This document shows positions 25,827 through 38,190 of a stretch of 64,000 nt of DNA, piece by piece. The translations under genes and the position numbers were made by a program. Source of the stretch: Triticum aestivum (taxonomy: Eukaryota > Streptophyta > Magnoliopsida > Poales > Poaceae). The notes under the pieces were generated by a model. It worked only from the letters and a program-made list of their open reading frames with translations. It did no database searches and was not told the origin of the DNA. The stretch spans positions 508,797,914 to 508,861,913 of the forward strand of contig NC_057809.1 in the NCBI RefSeq assembly GCF_018294505.1, written 5' to 3'. How positions within the stretch are numbered: position 1 is the stretch's first letter; the number at the start of each line of letters is the position of its first letter.

Positions 25827-28800
25827 TGATATGTCTCCAATGATCTATAATTTTTGATTGCTCCATTCTATTATATTGTCTATTTTGGATGTTAATGGGC
25901 TTTATTTTACACTTTTATATCATTTTTGGGACTAACCTACTAACCGGAGGCCCAACCCAAATTGCTTTTTTGCCTATTTTAGGGTTTCGAAGAAAAGGAA
26001 TATCAAACGGAGTCCAAACGGAATGAAACCTTTGGGAACGTCATTTTCTCAACAAACATGATCCAGGAGACTTGAAGTGTGCGTCAAGAAATGATCGAGG
26101 AGGGCACGAGGCAGGGGGCGCGCCTGTAACACCCCGGATGTAAATTTCCCAATTTGTACTCCAACTCTTGCCGTTTCGGCGTTAAGTTATTTTATTTTCT
26201 CGAGTTCGGGTCTTTGTCTCCGTGTGTTGTTGTCGTTGTCATGCATCTTATATCATGTCATCATGTGCATTGCATTTGCATACGTGTTCATCTCATGCAT
26301 TCGAGCTTTTTCCCCGTTGTCCGTTTTGCATTCCGGCGCTTCGTTCTCCTCCGGTGGTCATTTCTACCTTTCTTTCGTGTGTGGGGATTAAACATTTCCG
26401 GATTGGACCGAGACTTGCCAAGCGGTCTTGGTTTACTACCGGTAGACCGTCTGTCAAGTTTCGTACCATTTGGACTTCGTTTGATACTCCAACGGTTAAC
26501 CGAGGGACCGAAAAGGCCTCGTGTGTGTTGCAGCCCAACACCCCTCCAATTTGGCCCAAAACCCACCTAAACCTGCTCCATCATCTAGATCGTTCGATCA
26601 CGATCGCGTGGCCGAAAACCGCACCTCATTTGCACTCTCCTAGCTCCCTCTATGGCTATAAATAGACCCCCCTTTCCAAATCTCGGATCCCCTCCCCGAA
26701 ACCCTAGTCGTCTTCCACCTCTCGCCGCCGGACACGTCCGATTCGGGCCGGACATGTCCGACCTGTCCCGCCGCCGCCACATGGCTCACGCCCATTCGCC
26801 CGCGCGCCGCCACCCGCGCTCCGGCCCGCAGGGCCCAGGCGGGGCCCTCCCCGGCCCGCGCCTCCAACGCGCCTCCCTCCTCGCTCCATGGCGCCGCGCA
26901 CCGCCACCCGCCACCGCCGACTTCGTCGGCCGCCGCGCTGCCGCACCGGCTCGGCCACCAACCGCGCCGCCCCGACGCGCCCGGCCGCCGCCGCCTTCCT
27001 CCATCACCGCCCGGGCCCGCGCCCCTCTCCGCCACCTCAAGGTCCGGCCACCGCGGCCATCGACGCCGACAAGCTTCCTCGCCGGAGCAGCCGCCACCTC
27101 GCCGGATTCCGCCTCGGTTCGTGTGCCGTGAACAGTAAACCCTAGATCCGTGAGGTTGTTTTTCTTCTAAGTCCCGAAATCCCAGATCCAAGTGCCCATG
27201 TTCATAGCCTCATAGCTTTGCATCCGTAGCTCCGATTCATGCATATAGCATATCAAAATGTTCATCTCAGAGAGTACATCATTTCATTCCATTGCATCAT
27301 TTTCATTTGAGCTTATCTTGATGCCCGAAATGCTGTTAGAAGAGGGATACTTGAGATATTTGTGAGATCTGCTACTCCATTTAGCTTTTTGTCATTTTTT
27401 GCCATGATAATGTGTGCATGCTATGCCCTGATGCTCTACATATGTTTTGTTAAGGGTTTTGTCATCTCTCCAGAGGTGCAACCCATGTATTTTTGTGATG
27501 TGTGTGGTGACTAGCACAAGCTTGCAAAGTGGTGCACTTGGTAATTCTGTTTTCAGGGACTTAGCATTTCCACTAAGTCCTTGATCTGTTTATCTCATGT
27601 TGCCATATGTTTGTGTTGTTTCCTAGTGATCCGTGCCTCTTTTGAGGATGATTAGTAAGGATGTTTTGTTAATCTTGTAGTTCTCTATCCATCCATGTCT
27701 TTGTTTGCAATTATGGAGCACCCTAGCTTGAGTCAATCGAGCTCTACTTTTGCTACTTTGTGAATCTGGGCAGATTGTCAACTTGTTTGCAATTTTGCCG
27801 ATGATGTTGTAGTTGATCCATGCATGTTATGCTATTGTTCTTGCCATGTCTAGCTTGAATTTTGTGTATTCTTGATGGATGTATGCTTATCTTGTCATGA
27901 CTTGCTCCGTAGTGAGTGCATCGAGCTCGTAAACATGCCTACTTGAGTTATGTTTCAGCATGCTCCAGTTTTCACTAAGTCTGAAAACTGATTATGTTTT
28001 TGCTATGTTCACATGCTTGTAATTGTATTTTCTGATCCCTTTTGGCTCAAGGTCACTAAGGGACTTTTGTTAAGCTCTTTGAGTAGCTCCATGCCATGCT
28101 TTACTTTGCCATGTTCAGGTCCTGTAGCATGTAGTTTTGTTGCTCCGAAGAGTGCTATCTAAGCTGAAATTCCAGACAAGTGTTAATTTCACTAAGTCTG
28201 AGATCTGTCTGTCATATGCATTTTTGCCATGCTTGTTTGAACCTGTTAATGGATGGTTTGGCCGTAGCTCGGTGCTAGACTTTTGTTAAGCATCTTGAAT
28301 GCATCCCTGCCATGTATTTTGTTGTCATGTTTGGGTGTTGTAGCATGTTCATTTCGTTGCATTTCGATGGCTACTTGCTGTAAATCACAGACCGGTGTCA
28401 TTTTTGAATCGCTTGCCATTTCCAAACCGTAACTCCGATTCCGGCGTTCTTTATATCGTTTTCAAGCGATTTCATCTCATCTTTCCAGTGGCACACTTGG
28501 ATTTCCAAGTTGAGGCCAGGTTCTTGCATTTCCTGTCACATCTTGCATATGCATCCCGCATAGCATATCATCTTTGCATCATATTGTTTGATCCTTGCAC
28601 GTGGTTGATTGTGTCCTTGTTGCTTGTTTGTCTTGTTTGGGTAGAGCCGGGAGACGAGTTTGCTAACGAGGAGCCCGTTGAGTTTGCTTTCGAGGATCCA
28701 GTCAACTCTGACAACTATGTAGGCAAGATGATCATACCCTCGAAATCACTACTATCTTTGCTATGCTAGATTGCTTGCTCTTTTGCTATGCCAATGCTAT

Positions 28801-31600
28801 GATGCCTACCACTTGCTTTCAAGCCTCCCAAATTGCCATGTCAAACCTCTAACCCACCATGTCCTAGCAAACCATTGATTGGCTATGTTACCGCTTTGCT
28901 CAGCCCCTCTTATAGCATTGCTAGTTGCAGGTGAAGATTGGAGGCCGTTCCTTGTTGGAACATTTATTTACTTGTTGAGATATCATTATATTATCTTGTT
29001 ATCTTAATGCATCTATATACTTGGTAAAGGGTGGAAGGCTTGGCCTCTCGCCTAGTGTTTTGTTCCACTCTTGCCGCCCTAGTTTCCGTCATGTCGGTGT
29101 TATGTTCCCGGATTTTGTGTTCCTTACGTGGTTGGGTTGTAATGGGAACCCCTTGATAGTTCGCCTTGATTAAAGCTTTTCCAGCAATTCCCAACCTTGG
29201 TTTTACCATTTGCCACCTAGCCTCTTTTCCCTTGGGTTTCCGGAGCCCGAGGGTCATCTTATTTTAGCCCCCCCTGGGCCAGTGCTCCTCTGAGTGTTGG
29301 TCCAAACTAGAGTCCTGTGCAGCGCCCCCTCAGGGAAACTCGAGGTTTGGTTTTAGTTGTATGGAGAGCTCATCTGAGTGTGCCCTGAGAACGAGATATG
29401 TGCAGCTCCTATCGGGATTTGTCGGCACATTCGGGCGGTGTTGCTGGTCTTGTTTTAACCTGTCGAGTTGTCTTGAAGAACCGAGATACCGAGTCTGATC
29501 GGAACATCTTGGGAGGAGGTCTATTCCTTCGTTGACCATGAGAGCTTGTCATGGGCTAAGTTGGGACTCCCCTGCAGGGATTTGAAATTTCGAAAGCCGT
29601 GCCCGCGGTTATGGGCAGATGGGAATTTGTTAATGTCCGGCTGTAGATAACTTGAACCTTAACTTAATTAAAATGAATCAACTGAGTGTGTTACCATGAT
29701 GGCCTCTTCTTGGCGGAGTCCGGGAGGTGGACACGGTGTTGGTGTAATGTTTGCGCAGGTTGCTCTCTAGTTTCTCGCTCGCGCTTTGCCTCCTCTTCTC
29801 GCTCTCTTTTGCGAATAGGATAACCACCATATTTTGCTAGTCGCTTGCTGCAGCTCCACATATTTACCTTGCCATACCTATAAGCTTAAATAGTCTTGAT
29901 CGCGAGGGTGCGAGATTGCTGAGTCCCTGTGGCTCACAGATTACTATTACACCAGATGCAGGGCCTGATGATTCCGCTCCAGGAGACGCGCTTGAGCTCA
30001 AGTGGGAGTTCGACGAGGACTCTCAACATTACTATGTTTCCTTTCCTGATGATCAGTAGTGGTGCCCACTTGGGGGTGATCGGGACCGTGTCGCATGTTG
30101 GGTTATCTTTTATTTTGGCGTCGTAGTCGGGCCATGAGTGTTTGGATGATGTAATGTTATTTATGTACTTGATTGACATGGCGAGTGTAAGCCAACTATG
30201 TTATCTCCCCTTTTATTATTGATATTACATGGGATGTTGTGAAGATTGCCTAACTTGCGACATACGCCTTCAATGCGATTATGCCTCTAAGTCATGCCTC
30301 GACACGTGGGAGATATAGTCGCATCGAGGGTGTTACAACGCCCTCCACCCTCGTGGGTCCCTCGTTGCTCCACCGATGTACTTATTCCTCCTATATAAGT
30401 TCACGTACCCCCCAAACATCCAGGAGCACCACGAAAACCTAATTCCGTCGTCGCAACCTTCTGTACCCGAGAGATCCCATCTTGGGGCCTTTTCCGGAGC
30501 TCCGCCGAAGGGGGCATTGATCACGGAGGGCCTCTACATCAACTCCATGGCCTCTCCGGTGATGTGTGAGTAGTTTATTTCAGACCTACGGGTCCATAGT
30601 TATTAGCTAGATGGCTTCTTCTCTCTCTTTGGATCTCAATACAAAGTTCTCCTCGATCTTCTTGAAGATCTATTCGATGTAATCTTCTTTTGTGGTGTGT
30701 TTGTCGAGATCCGATGAATTGTGGGTTTATGATCTAGTTTATCTATGAACAATATTTGATTCTCCTCTGAATTCTTTTATGTATGATTGGTTTATCTTTG
30801 CAAGTCTCTTTGAATTATCAGTTTGGTTTGGCCTACTAGATTGATCTTTCTTGCAATGGGAGAAGTGCTTAGCTTTGGTTTCAATCTTGCGGTGTCCTTT
30901 CCCAGTGACAGCAGGGGCAGCAAGGCACGTATTGTAGTGTTGCCATCGAGGATAAAAAGATGGGGTTTATATCATATTACATGAGTTTATCCCTCTACAT
31001 CATGTCATCTTACTTAAAGCATTACTATGTTCTTATGAACTTAATACTCTAGATACATGCTGGATAGCGGTCGATGTGTGGAGTAATAGTGGTAGATGCA
31101 GAATCGTTTCGGTCTACTTGTCGCGGACGTGATGCCTATATACATGATCATACCTAGATATTCTCATAACTATGCTCAATTCTATCAATTGCTCGACAGT
31201 AATTCGTTTACCCACCGTAATACTTATGCTCTTGAGAGAAGCCACTAGTGAAACCTATGGACCCCGGGTCTATCTTCCATCATATTAATCTTCCAATACT
31301 TAGTTATTTCTTTTGTTGTTTATTTTACTTTGCATCTTTATCATAAAAATACCAAAAATATTATCTTATGATATCTATCAGATCTCACTCTCGTAAGTGA
31401 CCGTGAAGGGATTGACAACCCCTTTATCGCGTTGGTTTCGAGGTTCTTATTTGTTTGTGTAGGTGCGTGGGACTTTTGAGCATGATCTCCTACTAGATTG
31501 ATACCTTGGTTCTCAAAAACTGAGGGAAATACTTATGCTACTTTGTTGCATCACCCTTTCCTCTTCAAGGGAAAACCAACGCAGTGCTCAAGAGGTAGCA
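25827..31600 (+). mobile_element. Athila-like (Sabrina-type) solo LTR, about 1.56 kb, split by another LTR
   Basis: Begins TGATATGTCTCC and ends ...GAGGTAGCA, with 5-bp flanks tccag (25822-25826) and tcaag (31601-31605), one mismatch. Without the 4213-bp insertion at 26125-30337 it measures about 1556 bases. The promoter region has 'ctatataag' at 30391-30399. No PBS, internal region or second LTR adjoins, so it is a solo LTR. The fragment at 1-495 belongs to the same family. Confidence 0.88.
26125..30337 (+). mobile_element. Very long solo LTR, 4213 bp, Gypsy-type by look, family not assigned
   Basis: The termini TGTAACACCC and GGGTGTTACA are perfect 10-base complements, as LTR ends often are. 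Flanks are gcgcc (26120-26124) and acgcc (30338-30342), a 5-bp duplication with one mismatch. A TATA box TATAAATA lies at 26657-26664, followed by a CpG-rich leader (26690-27140) that yields several spurious ORFs. The remaining ~3 kb has no coding frame with known domains. Lack of PBS, PPT or a second copy supports a solo LTR rather than a complete element. Confidence 0.8.
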
Positions 31601-31605
31601 TCAAG

Positions 31606-32929
31606 TGATCCACTCCTGGATTACTTTGGTACCTCCCTGCTAAACTAATAGCAGGGCACACATCAGGTCTGGTACATGGCATTGCATACATGATAGAACC
31701 TATGGCTGAAGCATAGGGAATGACTTTCATTTTCTCTCTATCTTCTGCAATGGTCGGGAATTGAGTCTGACTCAACTTCACACCTTGTAACACAGGCAAG
31801 AACCCTTTATTTGCTTGATTCATTTTGAACTTCTTCAAAACTTTATCAAGGTATGTGCTTTGTGAAAGTCCAATTAAGCGTCTTGATCTATCTCTATAGA
31901 TCTTGATGCCCAATATATAAGCAGCTTCACCGAGGTCTTTCATTGAAAAATTCTTATTCAAGTATCCTTTTATGCTATTCGGAAATTAAGTATCATTTCC
32001 GATCAACAATATGTCATCTACATATAATATCAGAAATGCTACAGAGCTCCCACTCACTTTCTTGTAAATACAGGCTTCTCTAAAAGTCTGTATAAAACCA
32101 TATGCTTTGATCACACTATCAAAGTGTATATTCCAACTCCGAGAGGCTTGCACCAGTCCATAAATGGATCGCTGGAGCTTGCACACTTTGTTAGCACCTT
32201 TTGGATCGACAAAACCTTCGGGTTGCATCATATACAACTCTTCTTTAAGATATCCATTAAGGAATGCAGTTTTGACATCCATTTGCCAAATTTCATAATC
32301 ATAGAATGCAACAATTGCTAACATGATTCGTACGGACTTAAGCATCTCCACAGGTGAGAAGGTCTCATCGTAGTAAACTCCTTGAACTTGTCGAAAACCT
32401 TTTGCAACAAGTCGAGCTTTGTAGACAGTAACATTACCGTCAGCGTCTGTCTTCTTCTTGAAGATCCATTTACTCTCTATGGCCTGCCGATCATCGGCAA
32501 GTCAACCAAAGCCCACACTTTGTTCTCATACATGGATCCCATCTCAGATTTCATGGCCTCAAGCCATTTTGCGGAATCTGGGCTCGTCGTCGCTTCATCA
32601 TAGTTCGTAGGTTCGTCATGGTCAAGTAACATGACCTCCAGAACAGGATTACCGTACCACTCTGGTGCGGATCTTACTCTGGTTGACCTACGAGGTTCGG
32701 TAGTAACTTGATCTGAAATTTCATGATCATCATCATTAGCTTCCTCACTTACTGGTGTAGGAATCACTGGAACTGATTTCAGTGATGAACTACTTTCCAA
32801 CAAGGGAGTAGGTATAATTACCTCATTAAGTTCTACTTTCCTCCCACTCACTTCTTTCGAGAGAAACTCCTTCTCTAGAAAGGATCCATTCTTAGCAACG
32901 AATATCTTGCCTTCGGATCTGTGATACAA
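31606..32929 (-). pseudogene. Copia A reverse transcriptase
   Basis: Reverse transcriptase of element A in several frames. Seen are 'WQMDVKTAFLNGYLKEELYM', the active-site 'LILYVDDILLIGND' (about 32000), and 'FSMKDLGEAAYILGI' with 'LAGRYQSNPG' towards the C-terminus. Frames change near 32470 and between 32000 and 31961, so it is inactive. YVDD is the expected Copia motif. Confidence 0.88.
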
Positions 32930-34080
32930 GGTGTACCCAACAGTCTCCTTTGGGTATCATATGAAGACACATTTCTCCGATTTGGGTTCGAGCTTATCAG
33001 GTTGAAGTTTTTCACATAAGCATCGCAGCCCCAAACTTTAAGAAATGACAACTTGGATTTCTTGCCAAACCACACCTCAAAAGGTGTCATCTCAACGGAT
33101 TTAGATGGTGCCCTATTTAACGTGAATGCAGTTGTCTCTAAAGCATAAACCCAAAACAATAGCGGTAAATCAGTAAGAGACATCATAGATCTCACCATAT
33201 CTAGTAAAGTACGATTACGACGTTCGGTCACACCATTATGTTGTGGTGTTCCGGGTGGCGTGAGTTGCGAAACTATTATGCATTGTTTCAAATGAAGACC
33301 AAACTCGTAACTCAAATATTCTCCTCCACGATCAGATCGTAGAAATTTTATTTTCTTGTTACAATGATTTTCCACTTCACTCTGAAATTCTTTGAACTTT
33401 TAAAATGTTTCAAACTTATGTTTCATTAAGTAGATATACCCATATCTGCTCAAATCATCTGTGAAGGTGAGAAAATAATGATATCCGCCATGAGCCTCAA
33501 TATTCATTGGAGCACATACATCAGTATGTACGATTTCCAATAACTCTCTTGCTCGCTCCATTGTTCCAGAGAACGGAGTTTTAGTCATCTTGCTCATGAG
33601 GCATGGTTCGCAAGTACCAAGTGATTCATAATCAAGTGATTTCAGAAGTCCATCAGAATGGAGTTTCTTCATGCGCTTCACACCAATATGACCCAAACGG
33701 CAGCGCCACAAATAAGTTGCACTATCATTATCAACTCTGCATCTTTTGGCTTCCATACTATGAACATGTGTATCACTACTATCAAGATTTATAAAAAATA
33801 GACCACTCATCAAGGGTGCATGACCATAAAAGATATTACTCATATAAATAGAAAAACCATTATTCTTTGATTTAAATGAATAAGCGTCTCGCATTAAACA
33901 AGATCCAGATATAATGTTCATGCTCAACGCTGGCACCAAATAACAATTATTTAGGTCTAAAACTAATCCGGAAGGTAGATGTAGAGGTAGCGTGCCGATG
34001 GCGATCACATCGACTTTGGAACCGTTTCCCACGGGCATCGTCACCTCATCCTTAGCCAATCTTCGCTTAATCTATAGCCC
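32875..34080 (-). pseudogene. Copia A protease end and integrase
   Basis: In one frame with in-frame stops: a pre-integrase zinc region with 'LWRCRLGHIGVKRMKKLH' and 'CEPCLMSKMTK', then the integrase core with 'VHTDVCAPM', 'FTDDLSRYGYIYLMKHK', and further on 'GGEYLSYEF' and 'PGTPQHNGVTERRNRTLLDM'. Stops occur near 34078 and 33398. The aspartates and the Glu of the DDE core are present in these motifs. Confidence 0.88.
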
Positions 34081-34990
34081 CTATTTCGAGTTGCAAATGT
34101 TAGCAACTGAACCAGTATCAAATACCCAGGCACTACTGCGAGCATTAGTAAGGTACACATCAATAACATGTATATCAAATATACCTTTCACTTTGCCATC
34201 CTTCTCCTCCGCCAAATACTTGGGGCAGTTCCGCTTCCAGTGACCAGTCCCTTTGCAGTAGAAGCACTCGGCCTCAGGCTTAGGTCTAGACTTGGGTTTC
34301 TTCACTTGAGCAGCAACTGGCTTGTTGTTCTTCTTGAAGTTCCCCTTCTTCCCTTTATACTTTTTCTTGAAACTGGTGGTCTTGTTGACCATCAACACTT
34401 GATGCTCCTTCTTGATTTCTACCTCCGCAACCTTTAGCATTGCGAAGAGCTCAGGAATCGTCTTATCCTTCCCTTGCATATTATAGTTCATCACGAAGCT
34501 CTTGTAGCTTGGTGGCAGTGATTGAAGAACTCTGTTAATGACACTATCATCAGGAAGATTAACTCTCAGCTGAGTCAAGTGGTTGTGGTACCCAGACATT
34601 CTGAGTATATGTTCACTGACAGAACTATTCTCCTCCATTTTGTAGCTGTAGAACTTATTGGAGACTTCATATCTCTCAATCCGGGCATTTTCTTGAAATA
34701 TTAACTTTAACTCCTGGAACATCTCATATGCTCCATGACGTTCAAAACGTCGTTGAAGTCCCGGTTCTAAGCCATAAAGCATGGCACACTAAACTATCGA
34801 GTAGTCATCAGTGTTGCTCTTCCAGGTGATCATAACATCTGGTGTTGCTCCTGCAGCGGGTTTGTCACCTTGCAGCAATGAGGATAATCCTCAAGTTACG
34901 GACCCGGTCCGTGTAGTTGCTACCATCATCTTTCAGCTTAGCTTTCTCTAGTAACACATTAAAATTCAACTGAACAATAGCACGGGCCAT
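34081..34990 (-). pseudogene. Copia A gag and start of protease
   Basis: Starts about 34990 with 'MARAIVQLNFN', runs through a capsid region, and has the zinc knuckle 'CFYCKGTGHWKRNC'. The protease active site 'VFDTGSVANICN' follows at the end of this stretch. A stop and frame changes lie between 34783 and 34990, and another stop near 34080 separates it from the integrase part. Confidence 0.85.
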
Positions 34991-35603
34991 CTATCTACAA
35001 CAACATAGACATGCAAAATACTATCAGGTACTAAGTTCATGATAAATTAAAGTTCAATTAACCAAATTACTTAAGAACTCCCACTTAGATAGACATCTCT
35101 CTAATCATCTAAGTGATCATGTGATCCGTATCAACTAAACCATGTCCGATCATCACGTGAGATGGAGTTGTTTTCAATGGTAAACATCACTATGTTGATC
35201 ATATCTACTATATGATTCACGCTCGACCTTTCGGTCTTAGTGTTCCGAGGCCATATCTGCATATGCTAGGCTTGTCAAGCTTAACCCAAGTATTCTGCGT
35301 GTGCAAAACTGGCTTGCACCCGTTGTATGTGAACATAGAGCTTATCACACCCGATCATCAGATGGTGTCTCGGCACGACGAACTGTAGCAACAGTGCATA
35401 CTCAGGGAGAACACTTATACCTTGAAATTTAGTGAGAGGTCATCTTATAATGCTACCGCCGAACTAAGCAAAATAAGATGCATAAAGGATAAACATCACA
35501 TGCAATCAATAAGTGATATGATATGGCCATCATCATCTTGTGCCTTTGATTTCCATCTCCAAAGCACCGTCATGATCACCATCGTCACCGGCTTGACACC
35601 TTC

Positions 35604-38190
35604 TGAAGGAAATATGCCCTAGAGGCAATAATAAAGTTGTTGTTTATATTTCCTTATATCATGATAAATGTTTATTATTCATGCTAGAATTGTATTAATC
35701 GGAAACTTAGTACATGTGTGAATACATAGACAAAACAGAGTGTCCCTAGTATGCTTCTACTTGACTAGCTCGTTAATCAAAGATGGTTAAGTTTCCTAAC
35801 CATAGACATGTGTTGTCATTTGATGAACGGGATCACATCATTAGAGAATGATGTGATGGACAAGACCCATCCGCTAGCTTAGCATAAATGATCGTTTAGT
35901 TTTATTGCTATTGCTTTCATCATGACATATACATGTTCCTCTGACTATGAGATTATGCAACTCCTGAATACCGGAGGAACACCTTGTGTGCTATCAAACG
36001 TCACTACGTAACTGGGTGATCATAAAGATGCTCTACATGTGTCTCTGATGGTGTTTGTTGAGTTGGCATAGATCGAGATTAGGATTTGTCACTCCGATTG
36101 TTGGAGAAGTATCTCCGGGCCCTCTCGGTAATGCACATCACTATAAGCCTTGCAAGCAATGTGACTAATGAGTTAGTTGCAGGATGTTGCATTACGGAAC
36201 GAGTAAAGAGACATGCCGATAACGAGATTGAACTAGGTATGATGATATCGACGGTCGAATCTCGGGCAAGTAACATACCGATGACAAAGGGAACAACATA
36301 TGTTGTTATGCGGTTTGACCGATAAAGATCTTCGTAGAATATGTAGGATCCAATATGAGCATCCAGGTTCCGCTATTGGTTATTGACCGGAGATGTGTCT
36401 CGGTTATGTCTACATAGTTCTCTAACCCGTAGGGTCCGCACACTTAACGTTCGATGACGATTTGTATTATGAGTTATGTGATTTGATGTACCAAAGGTTG
36501 TTCGGAGTCCCGGATGAGATCACGGACATGAACAGGATTATTGAAATGTTCGAGACATAAAGATCGATATATTGGAAGGCTATATTCGTTCATCGGAAAG
36601 GTTCCGAGTGATTTGGGTATTTTTCGGAGTACCGGAGAGTTACGGGAATTCGCCGGGGGAAGTAGTGGGCCTTAATGGGCCATACGGGAAAGGAGAGAAG
36701 GGACTCAAGGGTTGGCTGCGCCCCTCCCCCCCATGGCAAGTTTGAATTGGACTAGGGAGGGGGCGGTGTCGCCCTCTCTTTCCTTCTCCCTCTCCTACTC
36801 CTTCCCTCTCTCCCCTCTTGGAAAAGGAAGGGGAGTCCAACTAGGATTGGTAATCCTAGTTGGACTCCCCCTATAGGCACGCCCCTCCTAGGCCAATCTC
36901 CTCCTCCTTCCTTTATATACGTGGGCAGGGGGCACCCCAAAGACACTCCAAGATTTGTCTTAGCCGTGTGCGGTGCCCCCCTCCACAGTTTTCCACCTCG
37001 GTCATATTGTCGTAGTGCTTAGTCGAAGCCCTGCGTAGGTAACTTCATCATCATCGTCACCACACCGTCGTGTTGACAAAACTCTCCCTCGGCCTCAACT
37101 GGATCAAGAGTTCGAGGGACGTCATCGAGTTGAACGTGTACAGATCGCGGAGGTGCCATGCGTTCGGTACTTGGATTGGTTGGATCGCGAAGATGTTCGA
37201 CTACATCAACCGCATTACTTAACGCTTCCGTTTTCGGTCTACGAGGGTACGTAGACACACTCTCCCCTCTCGTTGCTATGCATCTCCTAGATAGATCTTG
37301 CATGATCGTAGGTAAAAAAAATTAAATACTGTGTTCTCCAATAGTGGTATCAGAGTCAGGTCTATGCGTAGATGTTATATGCACGAGTAGAACACAAAGG
37401 AGTTGTGGGCGTGTGTATATACATATTGCTTGCCGTCACTAGTTGTTTCTTGATTCAGCGGTATTGTTGGATGAAGCGGCCCTGACCGACATTACATGAC
37501 CGTGTTCATGAGACTGGTACTACCGACGTGCTTTGCACACAGGTGACTGGCGGGTGTCTGTTTCTCCAACTTTAGTTGAATCGGATTCAATGAACAGGGT
37601 TCTTTTTGAAGATCAAAAAGCAATCACTATACCACATTGTGGTTTTTATGCCGTAGGTAAGAACGGTTCTTGCTAAGCCCGTAGCAGCCACCTAAAACTT
37701 GCAACAACAAAGTAGAGGACGTCTAACTTATTTTTGCAGGGCATGTTGTGATGTGATATGGTCAAAACGTGATGAGATATAAATTGTTGTATAAGATGAT
37801 CATGTTTTGTTAAAGTTATCGACAACTTGCAGGAGCATTATGGTTGTCTCTTTATTGCATAAGATGCAAGCACCAGATAATTGCTTTACTTTATCGCTAT
37901 GTGATAGCAATAGTTGCAAAAGCAATAGTTGGCGAGACGACCATGTGACGACACGTTGATAAAGATCAAGATGATCGAGATCATGGTGTCATACCAGTGA
38001 CGATGGAGATCATGACGGTACTTTGGAGATGAAGATCAAGGGCACAAGATGATGATGGCCATATCATGTCACATATTTTGATTACATGTGATGTTTATCT
38101 TTTATGCATCCTATATTGCTTAGTACGACGGTAGCATTATGAGATGATCCCTTACTAAAATTTCAAGGTATAAGTGTTCTCCCTGAGTAT
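35604..38190 (+). mobile_element. Copia element B (same family as A), 5' LTR and leader only
   Basis: LTR 35604-37343 (1740 bp, TGAAGGAAAT ... CTCCAATA), then a primer-binding site TGGTATCAGAG at 37345-37355, complementary to initiator Met tRNA, then untranslated leader to 38190. There element C interrupts it; gag and the rest are not in the window. About 208 bases of the leader (37984-38190) are an inverted copy of the leader of A (35395-35603). The 5 bases before the LTR are ccttc (35599-35603). Confidence 0.88.

Larger units (their letters stand above)
23495..35603 (-). mobile_element. Copia element A (Angela/BARE/WIS-like), 5' LTR missing
   Basis: On the minus strand: leader (35603 to about 34991), gag, protease, integrase, reverse transcriptase, RNase H, polypurine tract (25239-25229), 3' LTR (25228-23495). 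The order PR-INT-RT-RH is that of Copia. The body is interrupted by a solo LTR at 25827-31600. The leader lacks its first ~640 bases and the 5' LTR; in their place a plus-oriented LTR of the same family starts at 35604. Flanking 5 bases at the 3' side are taagg (23490-23494), with no partner in view. All coding regions carry stops or frameshifts. Confidence 0.88.

Noticed and set aside
26640..27191. ORFs of 85-183 codons on both strands in the 4.2 kb LTR
   Set aside because: All come from the same CpG-rich leader, with random Arg/Ala/Pro composition.
28395..28769. 124-codon hydrophobic ORF
   Set aside because: Inside the long solo LTR, low-complexity T-rich coding, no family resemblance.
37345..37356. 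tRNA-like match at the Met primer-binding site
   Set aside because: Only a 12-base complement to initiator tRNA; it is a retrotransposon PBS, not a tRNA gene. The same holds for the sites near 39602, 48605 and 58250.
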